Shown: positions 36,508 through 46,499 of the stretch, in pieces
Numbering within the stretch: the first letter of the stretch is position 1
Layout of the letters: each line of letters starts with the position of its first letter
Assembly (NCBI GenBank): GCA_024743115.1
Contig: JANSXC010000016.1
Coordinates: forward strand, 1-64,000
DNA length: 64,000 bases
Direction of reading: 5' to 3'
From: a bacterium
Lineage (GTDB): Bacteria; Planctomycetota; UBA1135; UBA2386
Position numbers and translations under genes: made by a program
The notes under the pieces: model-generated
The model's database searches: none
The model's input: the letters and a program-made list of their open reading frames with translations, nothing else
What the model was told of the DNA's origin: nothing

Positions 36508-38409
36508 ATGCGACTCACGCGATCGATCTGCCCGACGCTCCTGACGCTGATCGCTACCGCTGCCGGCGGCGCGGCTCAGGCGCCAGCGCCATCGGCGGAA
36601 TGGGCGACACCGACCCGCGTGACCCATCCGGGCCGCGTTCTCGATGCAGCAGGCAAACCCGTTCCGAATGCCGAGGTCGTCTTTGCGTCCGCGGACAGCG
36701 GCCACCGCCTGGTCGAGCGCGACGTAGTCCGCGCGACGACGGGTAAGAGCGGGCGCTTTCGGGTGCGGCTGTGGCCGACCCGGCCCTATCGCTGCTGGGC
36801 GTCGGCGTGCCCTGACGGTGGCGATGATTCGGCGACGCTGATCAGTGACTTGGTGGATCGGACCTATCCTTCGACGGAGATCCGGTTCCCGGACGTACCC
36901 CGCAAGGCGGCGACAGAGTTCCGGCTCGCGAAGGGCCAGTACGAACCGTGGGCCAAACACGCGCCGCTGGCGATCGAGCTGATTCTGATCGGCTGTGGGC
37001 GGATCTTCGCAGCGAACCTGGACGAACACGGTGCCGTCGCGATCCCCCCGCTCCCTGGTCGGCAGCTGGTCGCCAGCGTGTTCGCGAACGGTCGCATCGT
37101 CGACCAGGCAAGGGTGGAACGAAAGCCGGCCGAGCCGCCAGCGCCGTCTGGCCTGAGCATGGATCTCGAGCCGCCGTTCCTGGTGCGGGCCAAGGTCCAC
37201 GACATCGCGGACGAGGGCATCGTTGGCGCCACGATCGAACGGATCGTCGGTTCCTATCCTCGGGGCAACGGGCCGTTCCCGGGTAACCAGACCGCGCGCC
37301 GCTTGCCCATCGCGAAGACTGATGACGCGGGCTTCGCCGAATGGCTCATAGCGGCGACGGGCGATCCGTTCGAAGGATCCGACCGCTATCCATTGGTGAC
37401 CTTCGTCGCCGTCGCGCCTGACTACCAGGAGAGCATCGCCGGCTTCGGCCGCAAACCGTTTACGGGCGAGATCTCGTTGGGCACCGAGTTCGAAGCGCCG
37501 AAGACCTTGCCGATCGGCATGATCGCGCGGGCGCCGATCGTCGGGCAACTGCCGAGCCCGACCGAGCACCCGCAGGGGCGGGTCTTCTTGCGCGGCTATC
37601 ATCGCGTCAAGGGTGATAGGAACTCGTCCTACGCCGTCTCCGACCAGCGGGAGCTCGCGCGAGCGGACGGGCGAAACGGCACGTTCCTGCCGCCGAGCAC
37701 CAAGTTCTCGCGGCATCTGCTGCACCTGACGAACGTGGTACCGAAGGTGCCTGCGAACGGGGCGTTTCGACGCGCCGTCGTGGCGCGGCCGTTGCAGATC
37801 CCGGATCCGACCACCGAATCCGGCTTCGACGTTGGACTCGCAAACGTCGAGGCTCTGCGTCTGCAGATCATCGACAGCAAGAGCGGGCCGGCGATGGGGG
37901 CGCAGGTGATTTGCATGCCGCTCGGTGCGGACGGCCCGGACGCCGCACAGGTGACCCCCGCGGAAACGGACAACGTCGGCCGCGTGGTGTTCCCGGTGAT
38001 TCCCGGGCGCTGGCTGGTCGTGGCGATTCAGGGCGGCGACCTGGCCTACCGGGCGATCGACATTCGAGCGAACCACCCGGCGGAAGAGCTACGCCTCGAG
38101 CCCATGGAGCGCGCGCGTCTGCGCGTCGTCGACGACGAGGGCAAACCCGTCGCGGGCGTGACTTTCATGGCGAGCGGCGGCTCGTGGGGTGGCGGTCGCA
38201 ACGATGTGGAGCAGGCAATGAACAGCCTGAGCTACCACCTCGCGACCTGGTCGCTGCGCCGGGCGCGCACGGACGAGGACGGCCGCGCCGAGATCCCGTT
38301 CTGGCCGAACGAGAACATGCGAATCAAGTATCGCACCCACATCGACGGCATCCGGGGCGTCGAGCGGCAGCTCGAAGCAGAGGAAGAGTGGGTCGAGATC
38401 AACGGGTAG
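36508..38409 (+). CDS. Secreted protein with carboxypeptidase-regulatory-like domains
   Basis: Signal peptide (residues 1-24, ending GGAAQ), then beta-sandwich domains of the carboxypeptidase D regulatory-like type: GRVLDAAGKPVPNAEVVFAS near residue 42 and LRVVDDEGKPVAGVTFMASG near residue 548 are clear; the middle has weaker units. No catalytic site. The ATG at 36508 follows an AGGGG at very short spacing. The gene starts 57 bases after the TPR frame and is probably part of the sigma-kinase operon; it may be an envelope target or sensor of that system. 633 residues. Confidence 0.72.
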   Translation: MRLTRSICPTLLTLIATAAGGAAQAPAPSAEWATPTRVTHPGRVLDAAGKPVPNAEVVFASADSGHRLVERDVVRATTGKSGRFRVRLWPTRPYRCWASACPDGGDDSATLISDLVDRTYPSTEIRFPDVPRKAATEFRLAKGQYEPWAKHAPLAIELILIGCGRIFAANLDEHGAVAIPPLPGRQLVASVFANGRIVDQARVERKPAEPPAPSGLSMDLEPPFLVRAKVHDIADEGIVGATIERIVGSYPRGNGPFPGNQTARRLPIAKTDDAGFAEWLIAATGDPFEGSDRYPLVTFVAVAPDYQESIAGFGRKPFTGEISLGTEFEAPKTLPIGMIARAPIVGQLPSPTEHPQGRVFLRGYHRVKGDRNSSYAVSDQRELARADGRNGTFLPPSTKFSRHLLHLTNVVPKVPANGAFRRAVVARPLQIPDPTTESGFDVGLANVEALRLQIIDSKSGPAMGAQVICMPLGADGPDAAQVTPAETDNVGRVVFPVIPGRWLVVAIQGGDLAYRAIDIRANHPAEELRLEPMERARLRVVDDEGKPVAGVTFMASGGSWGGGRNDVEQAMNSLSYHLATWSLRRARTDEDGRAEIPFWPNENMRIKYRTHIDGIRGVERQLEAEEEWVEING

Positions 38410-38447
38410 CCGACGCGCCCTCGGCGGCGGCGGTCTGCGTCACGCCG

Positions 38448-38478
38448 CCTACTGCAGCATGGGCCCTACTGCAGCATG
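38448..38478. repeat. 14-bp direct repeat at the CBS gene end
   Basis: CCTACTGCAGCATG occurs at 38448-38461 and 38465-38478. The second copy contains the gene's last codons and stop (Met-Leu-Gln-stop on the minus strand), so the repeat is a small duplication of the 3' end. Confidence 0.85.
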
Positions 38479-38924
38479 TTCATGTGCTCTTGCAGTCGCT
38501 CGTAGTTGCTCTTTTCGCGGTGGGCGTAGAGTCGACGCAGAGCATCTAGTACGTCACCACGCGAGATGATGCCTTGGAGCACGCCCGCGTGATCGACGAC
38601 GGGCATGCGGCGGATCGGGCTGGCCCGGAATTGCGCCGCGACCTCGTAGAGATCCGTCACCGATGCAACGACCGCGAACTCGCGCCGCATGTGCTGGGCC
38701 ACCGTGCCCGGGGGTTCGCCCTCGTAGTGGGCGGAAGCGATCGCGGCGAGGCCGTCACGTTCGCTGAAGATGCCGACGATGCGTCCGTCCTCGACGACCG
38801 GGGCCCCCGAGAAGCCGCGTTGGAGCAGCTTGTCGACGGCGTCCAGCACGTCGCTGTTCGGATGCAGAACGAAGACGTTCTGCCGCATGACATGGCCGGC
38901 CGTGAGCATTCGGCTCGTGTCCAT
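38466..38924 (-). CDS. Two-CBS-domain protein
   Basis: Two CBS units (residues ~10-65 and ~75-135), each ending in a GIxSxxD-type strand (GIFSERDGL and GIISRGDVL). CBS pairs bind adenosine nucleotides and sense energy state. No effector domain is attached, so it is likely a free regulatory module. 152 residues, cytoplasmic. The gene points away from the S9 peptidase gene, with a divergent gap of 125 bases. Confidence 0.9.
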   Translation of the reverse strand: MDTSRMLTAGHVMRQNVFVLHPNSDVLDAVDKLLQRGFSGAPVVEDGRIVGIFSERDGLAAIASAHYEGEPPGTVAQHMRREFAVVASVTDLYEVAAQFRASPIRRMPVVDHAGVLQGIISRGDVLDALRRLYAHREKSNYERLQEHMNMLQ

Positions 38925-39049
38925 AACCCGTTCATCGTAGCAGAAAACGTGCTCTCCCGGCTCGGGCCTGAGGACGTAGGCCGGAACGGCCTTGCCATCG
39001 CGGCAAGGAGGCTTGCGCCGCGCGGCGTGAAGGGCGACGGTCTGCGGGC

Positions 39050-41167
39050 ATGTCGACCGTGAATCGTGCGAAGTCCCGTTGCCTGTCGCAGCGCCAGAGC
39101 CTTCCGAGGTCTCAGTGGCGCGCTGGTCTGATCGCCACCGCGCTCGTTTCCGGGCTCGCGGCCCAGGCGGCGGACAATACCGCGGGCGGCGGGGCCAACC
39201 GGTCCGGTCTCACCGTCGAGCAGGTCATGGCGCTCAAGACCGTGACGAACCCGCAGCTCGGTGATGGCTTCGTCGCGTTCAACGTCGTCGTTCCGCGGCC
39301 GCTGAGCGATGGCCCGGGGGGCGCCTACCTACATCTCGGCGTTCTGACCGGCGACTTCGGTGCCGGTGGCGCGCCCGTCGAGCCGAAGTGGCTGTTCGCC
39401 GGCAAGGGCGGTGTGTCCGGCACGGCGACGGTTCCTGGTCGGCGGGCCGTGTCCTACCTGCGAACGGTGAACGGCCGCCGCCGGCTCTTCGTCCACGACA
39501 TCGAGGCCGACGCCGCCGAAATCTGGGGCGACCTCGCGTCGATCAGTGGGTACCGCTGGCGGCCCGACGGCGGGGCGATCGCGTACACGAGCCTCGACGA
39601 GTACTCCGCGATGCGCGCGGGCGCCCGGGCGGCGGGGATCCGACCCGTAGTCGTCGACGAGGACTTCCGGCATCTGTCCCTCTACGTCTGCGAAGCGGGC
39701 GGCAATCCGCGAAGGCTCACCGAGGGCGTGACCATCTACGACTTCGCGTGGTCACCGGACGGCAAACGCCTGGCATGCGCTGTCGCACCGCGAAACCTGG
39801 TCGACGACAGCTACATGCAGAAGCGCCTGCACGTCGTTGATCTGGCGACCGGCAAGCTCGAGAAGCTGGTCGACAACCCGGGCAAGCTCGGTGCCTTCGC
39901 GTGGTCGCCGAACGGCAAACGCCTCGCCTACATCAGCGCGTCGGACCGCAACGACCCACACGCCGGCATGCTCTACGCGTTGGATCTGGCGTCGAGAAAG
40001 ACCGAAGCCTGGACCTATGGACTCCGCGGCATGATCCAGGACGTCAAGGCGACGCGTTCGGGCTTCCTGCTCACCGAGAGCATTGGCGTGCGGACGCGGC
40101 TGCGGCACATCGATCAGAAGAACAAGACCGAGTGGACATTTGAAGCGAAGGACGAGCGCCTCGCGCTCACCGGTGTGTCGGCCGTCGGCGGCAGGTTCGC
40201 GTTCACGGCCAGTAGTCCACGGCATCCGCCCGAGCTGTTCGTCGCGGCGGGGGAGTCCACGCCTGCGAATGCGATCCGGCTGACGAACACGAATCCCGTA
40301 CTCGACGGTGCGACGTTCGCCAATCAACGCGTCGTCCGATTCCGGGCACGCGACCGCCTGCCGATCGAGGGCCTGCTGATGGAGCCTCTCGGCTACGTCG
40401 AAGGCCAGCGTTACCCGCTCGTGATCGTCGCGCACGGCGGGCCCGAATCGCATCATCTCGATGGCTGGTTGACGAGCTACTCGAGCTGGGGGCAGATGCT
40501 CGCGGCGCGGGGCTACTTCGTCTGGTATCCCAACTACCGGGCCTCGACCGGCTACGGCGTGCAGTTCTGCAAGGCCGATCACGGCGATCCGATGGGCAAG
40601 GAGTTCCTCGACCACCTCGATGCGATCGATCACTTCGTCGACCAGGGACTCGTGGATCGCGGGCGGGTCGGAATCGGCGGCGGCAGCTACGGCGGCTACA
40701 CGGCGGCGTGGGCGGCAACCCGTCACAGCGAGCACTTCGCCGCGGCCGTGTCGTTCGTACCATTCGTCGACATCCGCACCAAGTGGATGACGAGCGACAT
40801 CCCGATGGAGTTCTACTACGTGCACTACGAGGAGCGCTGGCCCTGGCAGCAGCCGGGGCTGCTGGCAGACCGCAGCCCGTTGACCTGGGCGAGGGATTGC
40901 CGCACGCCGCTGCTGCTCGCAGGTGGCACCAGTGACACCCGCGTGCATCCCAGCCAGCCGTTCATGCTCTACCGAGCCGTGAAGTTCGCGACGGAGACTC
41001 CGACCCGCTACGTGCAGTACCCGGGCGAAGGCCACGGCAACCGCAGCAACGTCTACCGCTACGACTACGCGCTGCGGGCGCTGCGCTGGTTCGATCACTA
41101 CCTCGGCGCCGGCGAGTGCCGGAGCAAGGCGCTCCCGCCGCGGGACTTGAACTACGCCGGGCTGTAG
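39050..41167 (+). CDS. Secreted S9-family (prolyl oligopeptidase/DPP-like) peptidase
   Basis: Signal peptide (residues ~1-42, ending GLAAQA), a WD40-like beta-propeller (about 60-400), and a C-terminal alpha/beta-hydrolase peptidase domain. The catalytic triad is Ser546 (GGGSYGGY), Asp629 (GGTSDTRV) and His662 (EGHGNR). It would cleave peptides from the N-terminus or at Pro in the periplasm. 705 residues, typical for S9B/S9C members. It converges with the FeS-NrfD gene, 39 bases apart. Confidence 0.93.
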   Translation: MSTVNRAKSRCLSQRQSLPRSQWRAGLIATALVSGLAAQAADNTAGGGANRSGLTVEQVMALKTVTNPQLGDGFVAFNVVVPRPLSDGPGGAYLHLGVLTGDFGAGGAPVEPKWLFAGKGGVSGTATVPGRRAVSYLRTVNGRRRLFVHDIEADAAEIWGDLASISGYRWRPDGGAIAYTSLDEYSAMRAGARAAGIRPVVVDEDFRHLSLYVCEAGGNPRRLTEGVTIYDFAWSPDGKRLACAVAPRNLVDDSYMQKRLHVVDLATGKLEKLVDNPGKLGAFAWSPNGKRLAYISASDRNDPHAGMLYALDLASRKTEAWTYGLRGMIQDVKATRSGFLLTESIGVRTRLRHIDQKNKTEWTFEAKDERLALTGVSAVGGRFAFTASSPRHPPELFVAAGESTPANAIRLTNTNPVLDGATFANQRVVRFRARDRLPIEGLLMEPLGYVEGQRYPLVIVAHGGPESHHLDGWLTSYSSWGQMLAARGYFVWYPNYRASTGYGVQFCKADHGDPMGKEFLDHLDAIDHFVDQGLVDRGRVGIGGGSYGGYTAAWAATRHSEHFAAAVSFVPFVDIRTKWMTSDIPMEFYYVHYEERWPWQQPGLLADRSPLTWARDCRTPLLLAGGTSDTRVHPSQPFMLYRAVKFATETPTRYVQYPGEGHGNRSNVYRYDYALRALRWFDHYLGAGECRSKALPPRDLNYAGL

Positions 41168-41206
41168 TCGGAGCCGCCGCGGCCACGGCCAGCGTAGCTA
41201 CGGTCC

Positions 41207-42724
41207 CTAGGAGAGTGGCGGCAGCTGCGCGGCGCGCACGTACGCCCGTTCGTAGAGGAACAGGCCGACCCAGGCCACCGCGGCGCAGAGCGCGAGCAGC
41301 ACGGGCTCCGGGGTCGCCGTGCTCGCGAGCATCGCGGCGAGCAGGCCGGTGACGGTCGTCGTCGCGAGACCGAGCTGGAACGCCGGCACCTTCGTTCCAG
41401 GCCACGCCGGAATCGTGGGCAGCAGCGCCGCGGCCATTTTCGCGTTGCTGGTGTGATGCCGACCGTGGCGCTCGACGAGCCCGAAGACATGGTTGAGCGC
41501 GCACGCGATGGCCGCGGTGATCCCGAGGCCGACGGACGGCGCGAACGGCAGCAGGGCGAGGCCACCGACCGCCGTGGCCTGCACGAGCAGGTGGGGCAGC
41601 AGGACGCGAGTGTTCTGCCACAGGTCGCGCCCCTCGCACTGCGCGAACAAGAACGCCGTGTAGGCCGCCGTCAGCGCGCCCGCGACGACGTTGAACCAGC
41701 GCACGGTATCGGCCGCCGCGCCGGCGCCGAAGAAACGCAGTGCGAGTGCGAGCGTCGTGAGGACGCCGAACGCGGTCAGCACCCAGGCGCCCTTGACCAG
41801 CCAGCTACGCGTGTTGGGGCGCGTCAGAATGGTGAAGAACTTCCACGGGCGCTTGAGGTCGCCGACGAGCAACACGTTCGTGAGTCCGAGGAACGCGAGC
41901 GCGAGCAATTCGGGGGCGTAGTCCGTGAACGCCGTCGACGCGCCGAAGAACGCGAGCAGGGGCGCGAGCATCGCGGCGCCGCCGGCAATGCCCTTGGTGA
42001 CGAGGTACGCCGCGACCTTCCAACCCCAGTGCACCTTGTGATCGACGTCGAGCGCGACCCGCGCGTCGGGCCGCGTCAGCGCGGCTTCTTCGGTCGACGG
42101 CAGCTCGAACTTCGGCAGGCGGCGATCGCTCCAGAGGTACATGTCCTCCTCCTTCGCGGTGCCCGGATCGAGTGACGCCTCGTGTGCACCGAGGTAGAAC
42201 ACGTTGGGCCCGGTGTTCTGCTCGGGCCGGCGAACGGTCGCACCCTCGACTTCGCGGAGTAGCTTGCTCACCGGGCTCTCGGGATCGTGCACGTCACCGC
42301 TGATGATCGCGGTCTCGGGGCAGACCACCTCGCATGCCGGCTTGAGGTTCTGCTCGACGCGGTGCGCGCAGAAGTGGCACTTTTCAGCGCCCCCGGTGTC
42401 CTCGTTGAGGTAGAGCGCGTCGTAGGGGCACGCCTGCATGCACGCCTTGCAGCCGATGCAGACGTCCTTGTCGAGGTCGACGATGCCGTCCGAGCGCTTG
42501 TCGAGTGCCGTGACCGGACAGATCGTCACGCAGGGGGCGTCGGTGCACTGGTTGCACCGCAAGACGGCGAAGTGCCGTCGCACGGCCGGAAACTCGCCGA
42601 CTTCGGTGTACTTGACCCAGGTTCGGAAGTCCCCGAGCGGCACCTCGTTCTCGGACTTGCAGGCGACCGTGCAGGCGTGACAGCCGATGCATCGGCGTTG
42701 ATCGAGAACGAATCCGTATTGCAT
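41207..42724 (-). CDS. Fused four-cluster ferredoxin and NrfD-type membrane anchor
   Basis: Electron-transfer subunit of a molybdoenzyme complex. Residues 1-140 hold 16 Cys in four [4Fe-4S] sites: 12/15/18/22, 57/60/65/69, 89/92/95/99 and 116/119/131/135, the DmsB/PsrB pattern. Residues ~225-505 hold about eight membrane helices like NrfD/PsrC, which binds quinone. In most complexes these are two proteins. No Tat signal is present, so the clusters face the cytoplasm. The nearest catalytic subunit is the molybdopterin enzyme at 27634-30399, also signal-less and on the same strand. Confidence 0.88.
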   Translation of the reverse strand: MQYGFVLDQRRCIGCHACTVACKSENEVPLGDFRTWVKYTEVGEFPAVRRHFAVLRCNQCTDAPCVTICPVTALDKRSDGIVDLDKDVCIGCKACMQACPYDALYLNEDTGGAEKCHFCAHRVEQNLKPACEVVCPETAIISGDVHDPESPVSKLLREVEGATVRRPEQNTGPNVFYLGAHEASLDPGTAKEEDMYLWSDRRLPKFELPSTEEAALTRPDARVALDVDHKVHWGWKVAAYLVTKGIAGGAAMLAPLLAFFGASTAFTDYAPELLALAFLGLTNVLLVGDLKRPWKFFTILTRPNTRSWLVKGAWVLTAFGVLTTLALALRFFGAGAAADTVRWFNVVAGALTAAYTAFLFAQCEGRDLWQNTRVLLPHLLVQATAVGGLALLPFAPSVGLGITAAIACALNHVFGLVERHGRHHTSNAKMAAALLPTIPAWPGTKVPAFQLGLATTTVTGLLAAMLASTATPEPVLLALCAAVAWVGLFLYERAYVRAAQLPPLS

Positions 42725-43070
42725 GTGTCAGAGGCGGAGCGGCGCTGGACCATAGCGAGCGCACTCGGATCGACCCAGCATGGATTCCCGCTCGTGTAAA
42801 GACCCTGCAACGGTCGCGCCGGACAGAACCCGAAAAACCCTCTACCCCGCTTGCCAAGCTGCGCAAACCCTGGGATCGTTCCGGTTCGTTCGGATGTGCA
42901 TCCGAGGCGCTTTGGTTGGTTCGGATCGCGAATCGATCGGGAACTTCGCGATTGCCCTTCTCACTGGCGGAACTCTGCCAAGTCAGCTGCTCTGCTCGCG
43001 CCTGCCGCCTCGCCCCCGGGCTGCCGGCGCCATCTCAAGAAACTGATGGGGGCATGGATTGACTCAAGCG
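42725..43070. other. Divergent intergenic region upstream of the RRM gene
   Basis: 346 bases with no supported gene. It lies between the divergent FeS-NrfD and RRM genes, so it should hold two promoters. It contains a short palindrome TCGGATG-TG-CATCCGA (about 42889-42904). It may include a long 5' leader for the RRM gene, as is common for cold-induced RNA-binding proteins. Confidence 0.4.
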
Positions 43071-43607
<537 letters not shown>

Positions 43608-43829
43608 CTCGTCGCGTGGCCTGGCGGCAGTAGCCGTCGGGCCCGCACACGCGCGCTCCGGCTTGAACGGGGCGCGAACTGGGAAGGAGCTCGACTGTCG
43701 CTCGGGCTACCGTTGTGTACGGACCGAGCTCCGCATTCCAGGGTCACCAACTTGGGCGGGCAGACCAGCGCGAGTCGCGGAGTGAGCCACCCGACTCGAG
43801 CTCTCGCGATGGCAGATTGCTGCCTGGCG

Positions 43830-43883
43830 GGGCGCTCCCTCTTGGGTGGGCGCTCCTGCTTGAGGGGGCGCTACTGCTTGGGA
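43830..43883 (-). repeat. 18-bp tandem repeat overlapping the 3' end of the small membrane gene
   Basis: GGGCGCT(C/A)C-type units of 18 bases occur three times (43830-43847, 43848-43865, 43866-43883). On the minus strand the repeat starts inside the Pro-Lys-Gln-stop end of the small membrane protein gene, and the downstream copies lie beyond its stop. Confidence 0.75.
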
Positions 43884-44041
43884 ATGTCCCAGTACTCGAC
43901 GATCGTCGGCAGGCCCATCACGAGCGCGAGGCCGAGGAAGCCGAGCAGGATCAGCAGGCCAAGGAAGAAGCCGACTCCCGCGGGCGCCAGTTCCTTCGGG
44001 TCGATTTCGATGAGCGGCTTCTTGTTCTCGTCGTGCGCCAT
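43871..44041 (-). CDS. Small single-helix membrane protein (56 residues)
   Basis: A polar start (MAHDENKKPLIEIDPKELA) then one strongly hydrophobic helix (about residues 22-46, GFFLGLLILLGFLGLALVMG) and a short tail ending WDIPKQ. Start ATG 44041 has GAGA upstream. The size and N-terminal charge suggest an accessory subunit of a membrane complex, but no family is recognised. It is divergent from the ECF sigma gene at 44176. Confidence 0.6.
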   Translation of the reverse strand: MAHDENKKPLIEIDPKELAPAGVGFFLGLLILLGFLGLALVMGLPTIVEYWDIPKQ

Positions 44042-44175
44042 GGTCGTTTCTCGGGCAGGCAGGATAGCGATCAATCGACAGAACGCGAGTCGAGGGCGAG
44101 GATTTCGTCGGTCGTAGATCGACCCGGACACCCTGCCAAACCGACTTTCCTGCGTCTCCCCGCCGTTTCGCCCCG

Positions 44176-44739
44176 TTGAATCCGGACGTGAGCGCCAGAT
44201 CTTCCGACGCAGCGACGGCCACGCGCCTGGCGTGGATCCGCGAGCAGCAGCACTCCCTGTGGCGCTACCTGCGCCTGCTGGGGGTCGGCAAGAACGAGAT
44301 CGAGGACCTGATGCAGGATGCCTTCCTCGCGCTCTTCACGAACTACGCCGAGCAGGATCCGGCCGAGCAGGTACGGCTGCTGCGCAAGATTGCGCGCAAC
44401 CGGTTCCTGGACGCGTGTCGGAGCAATCGACGGCAGGCAATCGAGTGGTCCGACGCGGTCGATGGTTGGCTTGCTGCGACGATGGATCGGCCGCTGACGG
44501 ACGGCTACGGCGACGAGCTGGACGTCTGCCTCGGAGAACTCTCGCCGCGCGCCCGCGCGGCGCTGACGCTGCACCATGTCGAAGGCCTTGCGGTCGAGGT
44601 TGTCGGGGAGCGGCTCGAGTTGCGCAAGACGGGCGCACTGACGCTGCTGCAGCGCAGTCGGGATCTGCTGCGGGCGTGCCTGCGGCGGCGCGGCGTGCCC
44701 GAACCGCCGAAAGGACAAGCCAGGAGGAGCCACGTATGA
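44176..44739 (+). CDS. ECF-family sigma factor coupled to a membrane LRR protein
   Basis: Region 2 (residues ~22-90, IEDLMQDAFLALFTNYAE) and a helix-turn-helix region 4 (~125-172, LAVEVVGERLELRKTGALTL) are recognisable. 187 residues. The start is uncertain: TTG 44176 or GTG 44188. Its stop overlaps the LRR protein's ATG (ATGA), and that gene has its own strong ribosome site, so the pair is coupled in the way of a sigma/anti-sigma module. Confidence 0.87.
   Translation: MNPDVSARSSDAATATRLAWIREQQHSLWRYLRLLGVGKNEIEDLMQDAFLALFTNYAEQDPAEQVRLLRKIARNRFLDACRSNRRQAIEWSDAVDGWLAATMDRPLTDGYGDELDVCLGELSPRARAALTLHHVEGLAVEVVGERLELRKTGALTLLQRSRDLLRACLRRRGVPEPPKGQARRSHV
44722..44727 (+). promoter_or_regulatory. 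Consensus Shine-Dalgarno of the LRR gene
   Basis: AGGAGG eight bases before ATG 44736. It fixes the LRR start inside the sigma factor's last codons and is one of the strongest sites in the window. Confidence 0.85.
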
Positions 44740-46463
44740 ACACCCCTCTCCCAGCCCACGAGCAGGTCGCCGAACGCCATCTCGATCTGATGATCACCGA
44801 ACGGCTGGCCCGAGACTCGGCGCCCGACGTTTCGTTGCGGACGGTCACCGCACTCGAGGGTTCTCGGCAGCAACCGCGACGTCTCTGGCCGCGGGTGGCC
44901 TGTGTTCTGTTCGGGCTCGCCATCGTGCTCGTGATTGCCAACGAGGTGCGCGAGGATCGGAGCCAGCCGGCACAGCAGCCAGCGCTCGGGCCGGTCGTAA
45001 CGGTTCGGACGATCGACGAGATCGAGCAGCTGCCGGCGGACGCCGACAACGTGCGGGTCGAACTCCATTCGGCCGACGCCGTTCGCCGGCTGGCTCGGTT
45101 ACGCCAGCTGCGGCGGCTGGACGTGTCCTACGAAGTGCCGGATGCCTCGCCATGGCACGATGCCAAGCGTCCGGCGTTCTTTCCCGAAGCAGCGGACTGG
45201 ATCGGGATGCTGACCAGTCTCGAAGAACTCGACATCAGTGGCCACGGCCCGATCACGGGGCTCGAGCGATTGGCGACGCTCTCCCGACTGCGCCGACTGC
45301 GCATCTTCCACGCGCTGATCGATCCGGCTTGCCTCGCGGTCCTGAAGCGCCTGCCCAAGCTCGAAGATCTGACCCTCGACGCGGTGCTGACGCTCGATCG
45401 GGATGCACCCTGGATCGACATGCGCCATCCGGAGCACGGCGTCCCGTCGTTCGCAGGCACTGGCCGGCTCCGCCGCTTGACTCTCAGCGCATGCATCGTC
45501 GACGCCGCGGCGATGAAGGTGATCGCCCAGAATCCGCTGCAGCGGCTCGAACTCTACGGTCTGCACCGCAAACAAAAGTCGGAGGATCCGGACAACGCGC
45601 TCCCCGCATCGGCCTACGTGCCACTCGCGCGCATCGCGACGCTGAGGGAGCTGGTCTTCGGTGAAACGGTCAGCCCGGAGCTGGTCGCCGGCCTGCACGA
45701 ACTGCCGCATCTGACCTCGCTCGATCTCACGGCAGCGGACGGGCTCGAAGGCTCGGCGATCGGCGCAGCGATTGCGAAGCTTCCGCACCTGACCCGGCTC
45801 GAGGTCGATGGCAGCTTCATCGACAGCGCTGCGCTGCTTGCGCTGACCGATGCCACCAACCTCGTCGATCTCGGCCTCGGCGGCGACGCCCAGTGTACGG
45901 ATGCGATCCTTGCCGAGGTCTGCGCGATGCCGAACCTGCGCCACCTGCGAATGCCGGACGCCCCCGGCTTCACCGCGGCGGGTATGGCCCCGCTGCGCGA
46001 CACGGCGCTCGAATCACTGCGCATGGTTTGGGCGCCGAAGGTTACTCCGGCGTGGTTGCTGCACTTGCCGAAGAGCCTGCGCGCAATGGAAGTCCACGGC
46101 CACATGCTCGACGCGGAGGTGCTGGCGCACCTGGCGAACGTATCGTCCTGGAGCATCCACCTGGACAGTCGCCTGATGATGCCCCTGGTCAAGGAGCTGC
46201 TCGACAGTCCCGTTGCGCATCACATCGAGCAGCTGAGGCTTGCGGGCGATGTCAGGGTGCTCGATTCGCTGGCGCCACTCGCAGATCTGCCCAAGCTGCA
46301 CACGCTCGACCTGCGCGAATGCGACGGCGAGATACCGCGCGAAGACCTGGCACTTCTGCGCGAACATGTGCGCCAGGTCATGATTCCTGGATCGCACCCG
46401 GGGCTGGACACCCGGGTCACGGGCCAACTGAAGATCGTCGACCCGCCCGACGGCGGGAAGTGA
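44736..46463 (+). CDS. Membrane protein with leucine-rich-repeat ectodomain, candidate anti-sigma partner
   Basis: A short cytoplasmic N-terminus (residues 1-51), a single membrane helix (52-70, RVACVLFGLAIVLVIANE), then ~500 residues with irregular leucine-rich repeats (LRRLDVSY, LEELDISG, LRRLRIFHA, LTSLDLTAA). The N-terminal segment with TERLARDSAPDVSLRTVTAL could bind the sigma factor. Coupled to the ECF sigma gene by ATGA overlap. The ectodomain would act as the signal sensor in the periplasm. No ASD zinc motif (HxxxCxxC) was found, so the mechanism is inferred from architecture. 575 residues. Confidence 0.8.
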   Translation: MNTPLPAHEQVAERHLDLMITERLARDSAPDVSLRTVTALEGSRQQPRRLWPRVACVLFGLAIVLVIANEVREDRSQPAQQPALGPVVTVRTIDEIEQLPADADNVRVELHSADAVRRLARLRQLRRLDVSYEVPDASPWHDAKRPAFFPEAADWIGMLTSLEELDISGHGPITGLERLATLSRLRRLRIFHALIDPACLAVLKRLPKLEDLTLDAVLTLDRDAPWIDMRHPEHGVPSFAGTGRLRRLTLSACIVDAAAMKVIAQNPLQRLELYGLHRKQKSEDPDNALPASAYVPLARIATLRELVFGETVSPELVAGLHELPHLTSLDLTAADGLEGSAIGAAIAKLPHLTRLEVDGSFIDSAALLALTDATNLVDLGLGGDAQCTDAILAEVCAMPNLRHLRMPDAPGFTAAGMAPLRDTALESLRMVWAPKVTPAWLLHLPKSLRAMEVHGHMLDAEVLAHLANVSSWSIHLDSRLMMPLVKELLDSPVAHHIEQLRLAGDVRVLDSLAPLADLPKLHTLDLRECDGEIPREDLALLREHVRQVMIPGSHPGLDTRVTGQLKIVDPPDGGK

Positions 46464-46499
46464 CTGCCGCGCGGGGGCCCGAATGACGGGCGATGCGAG

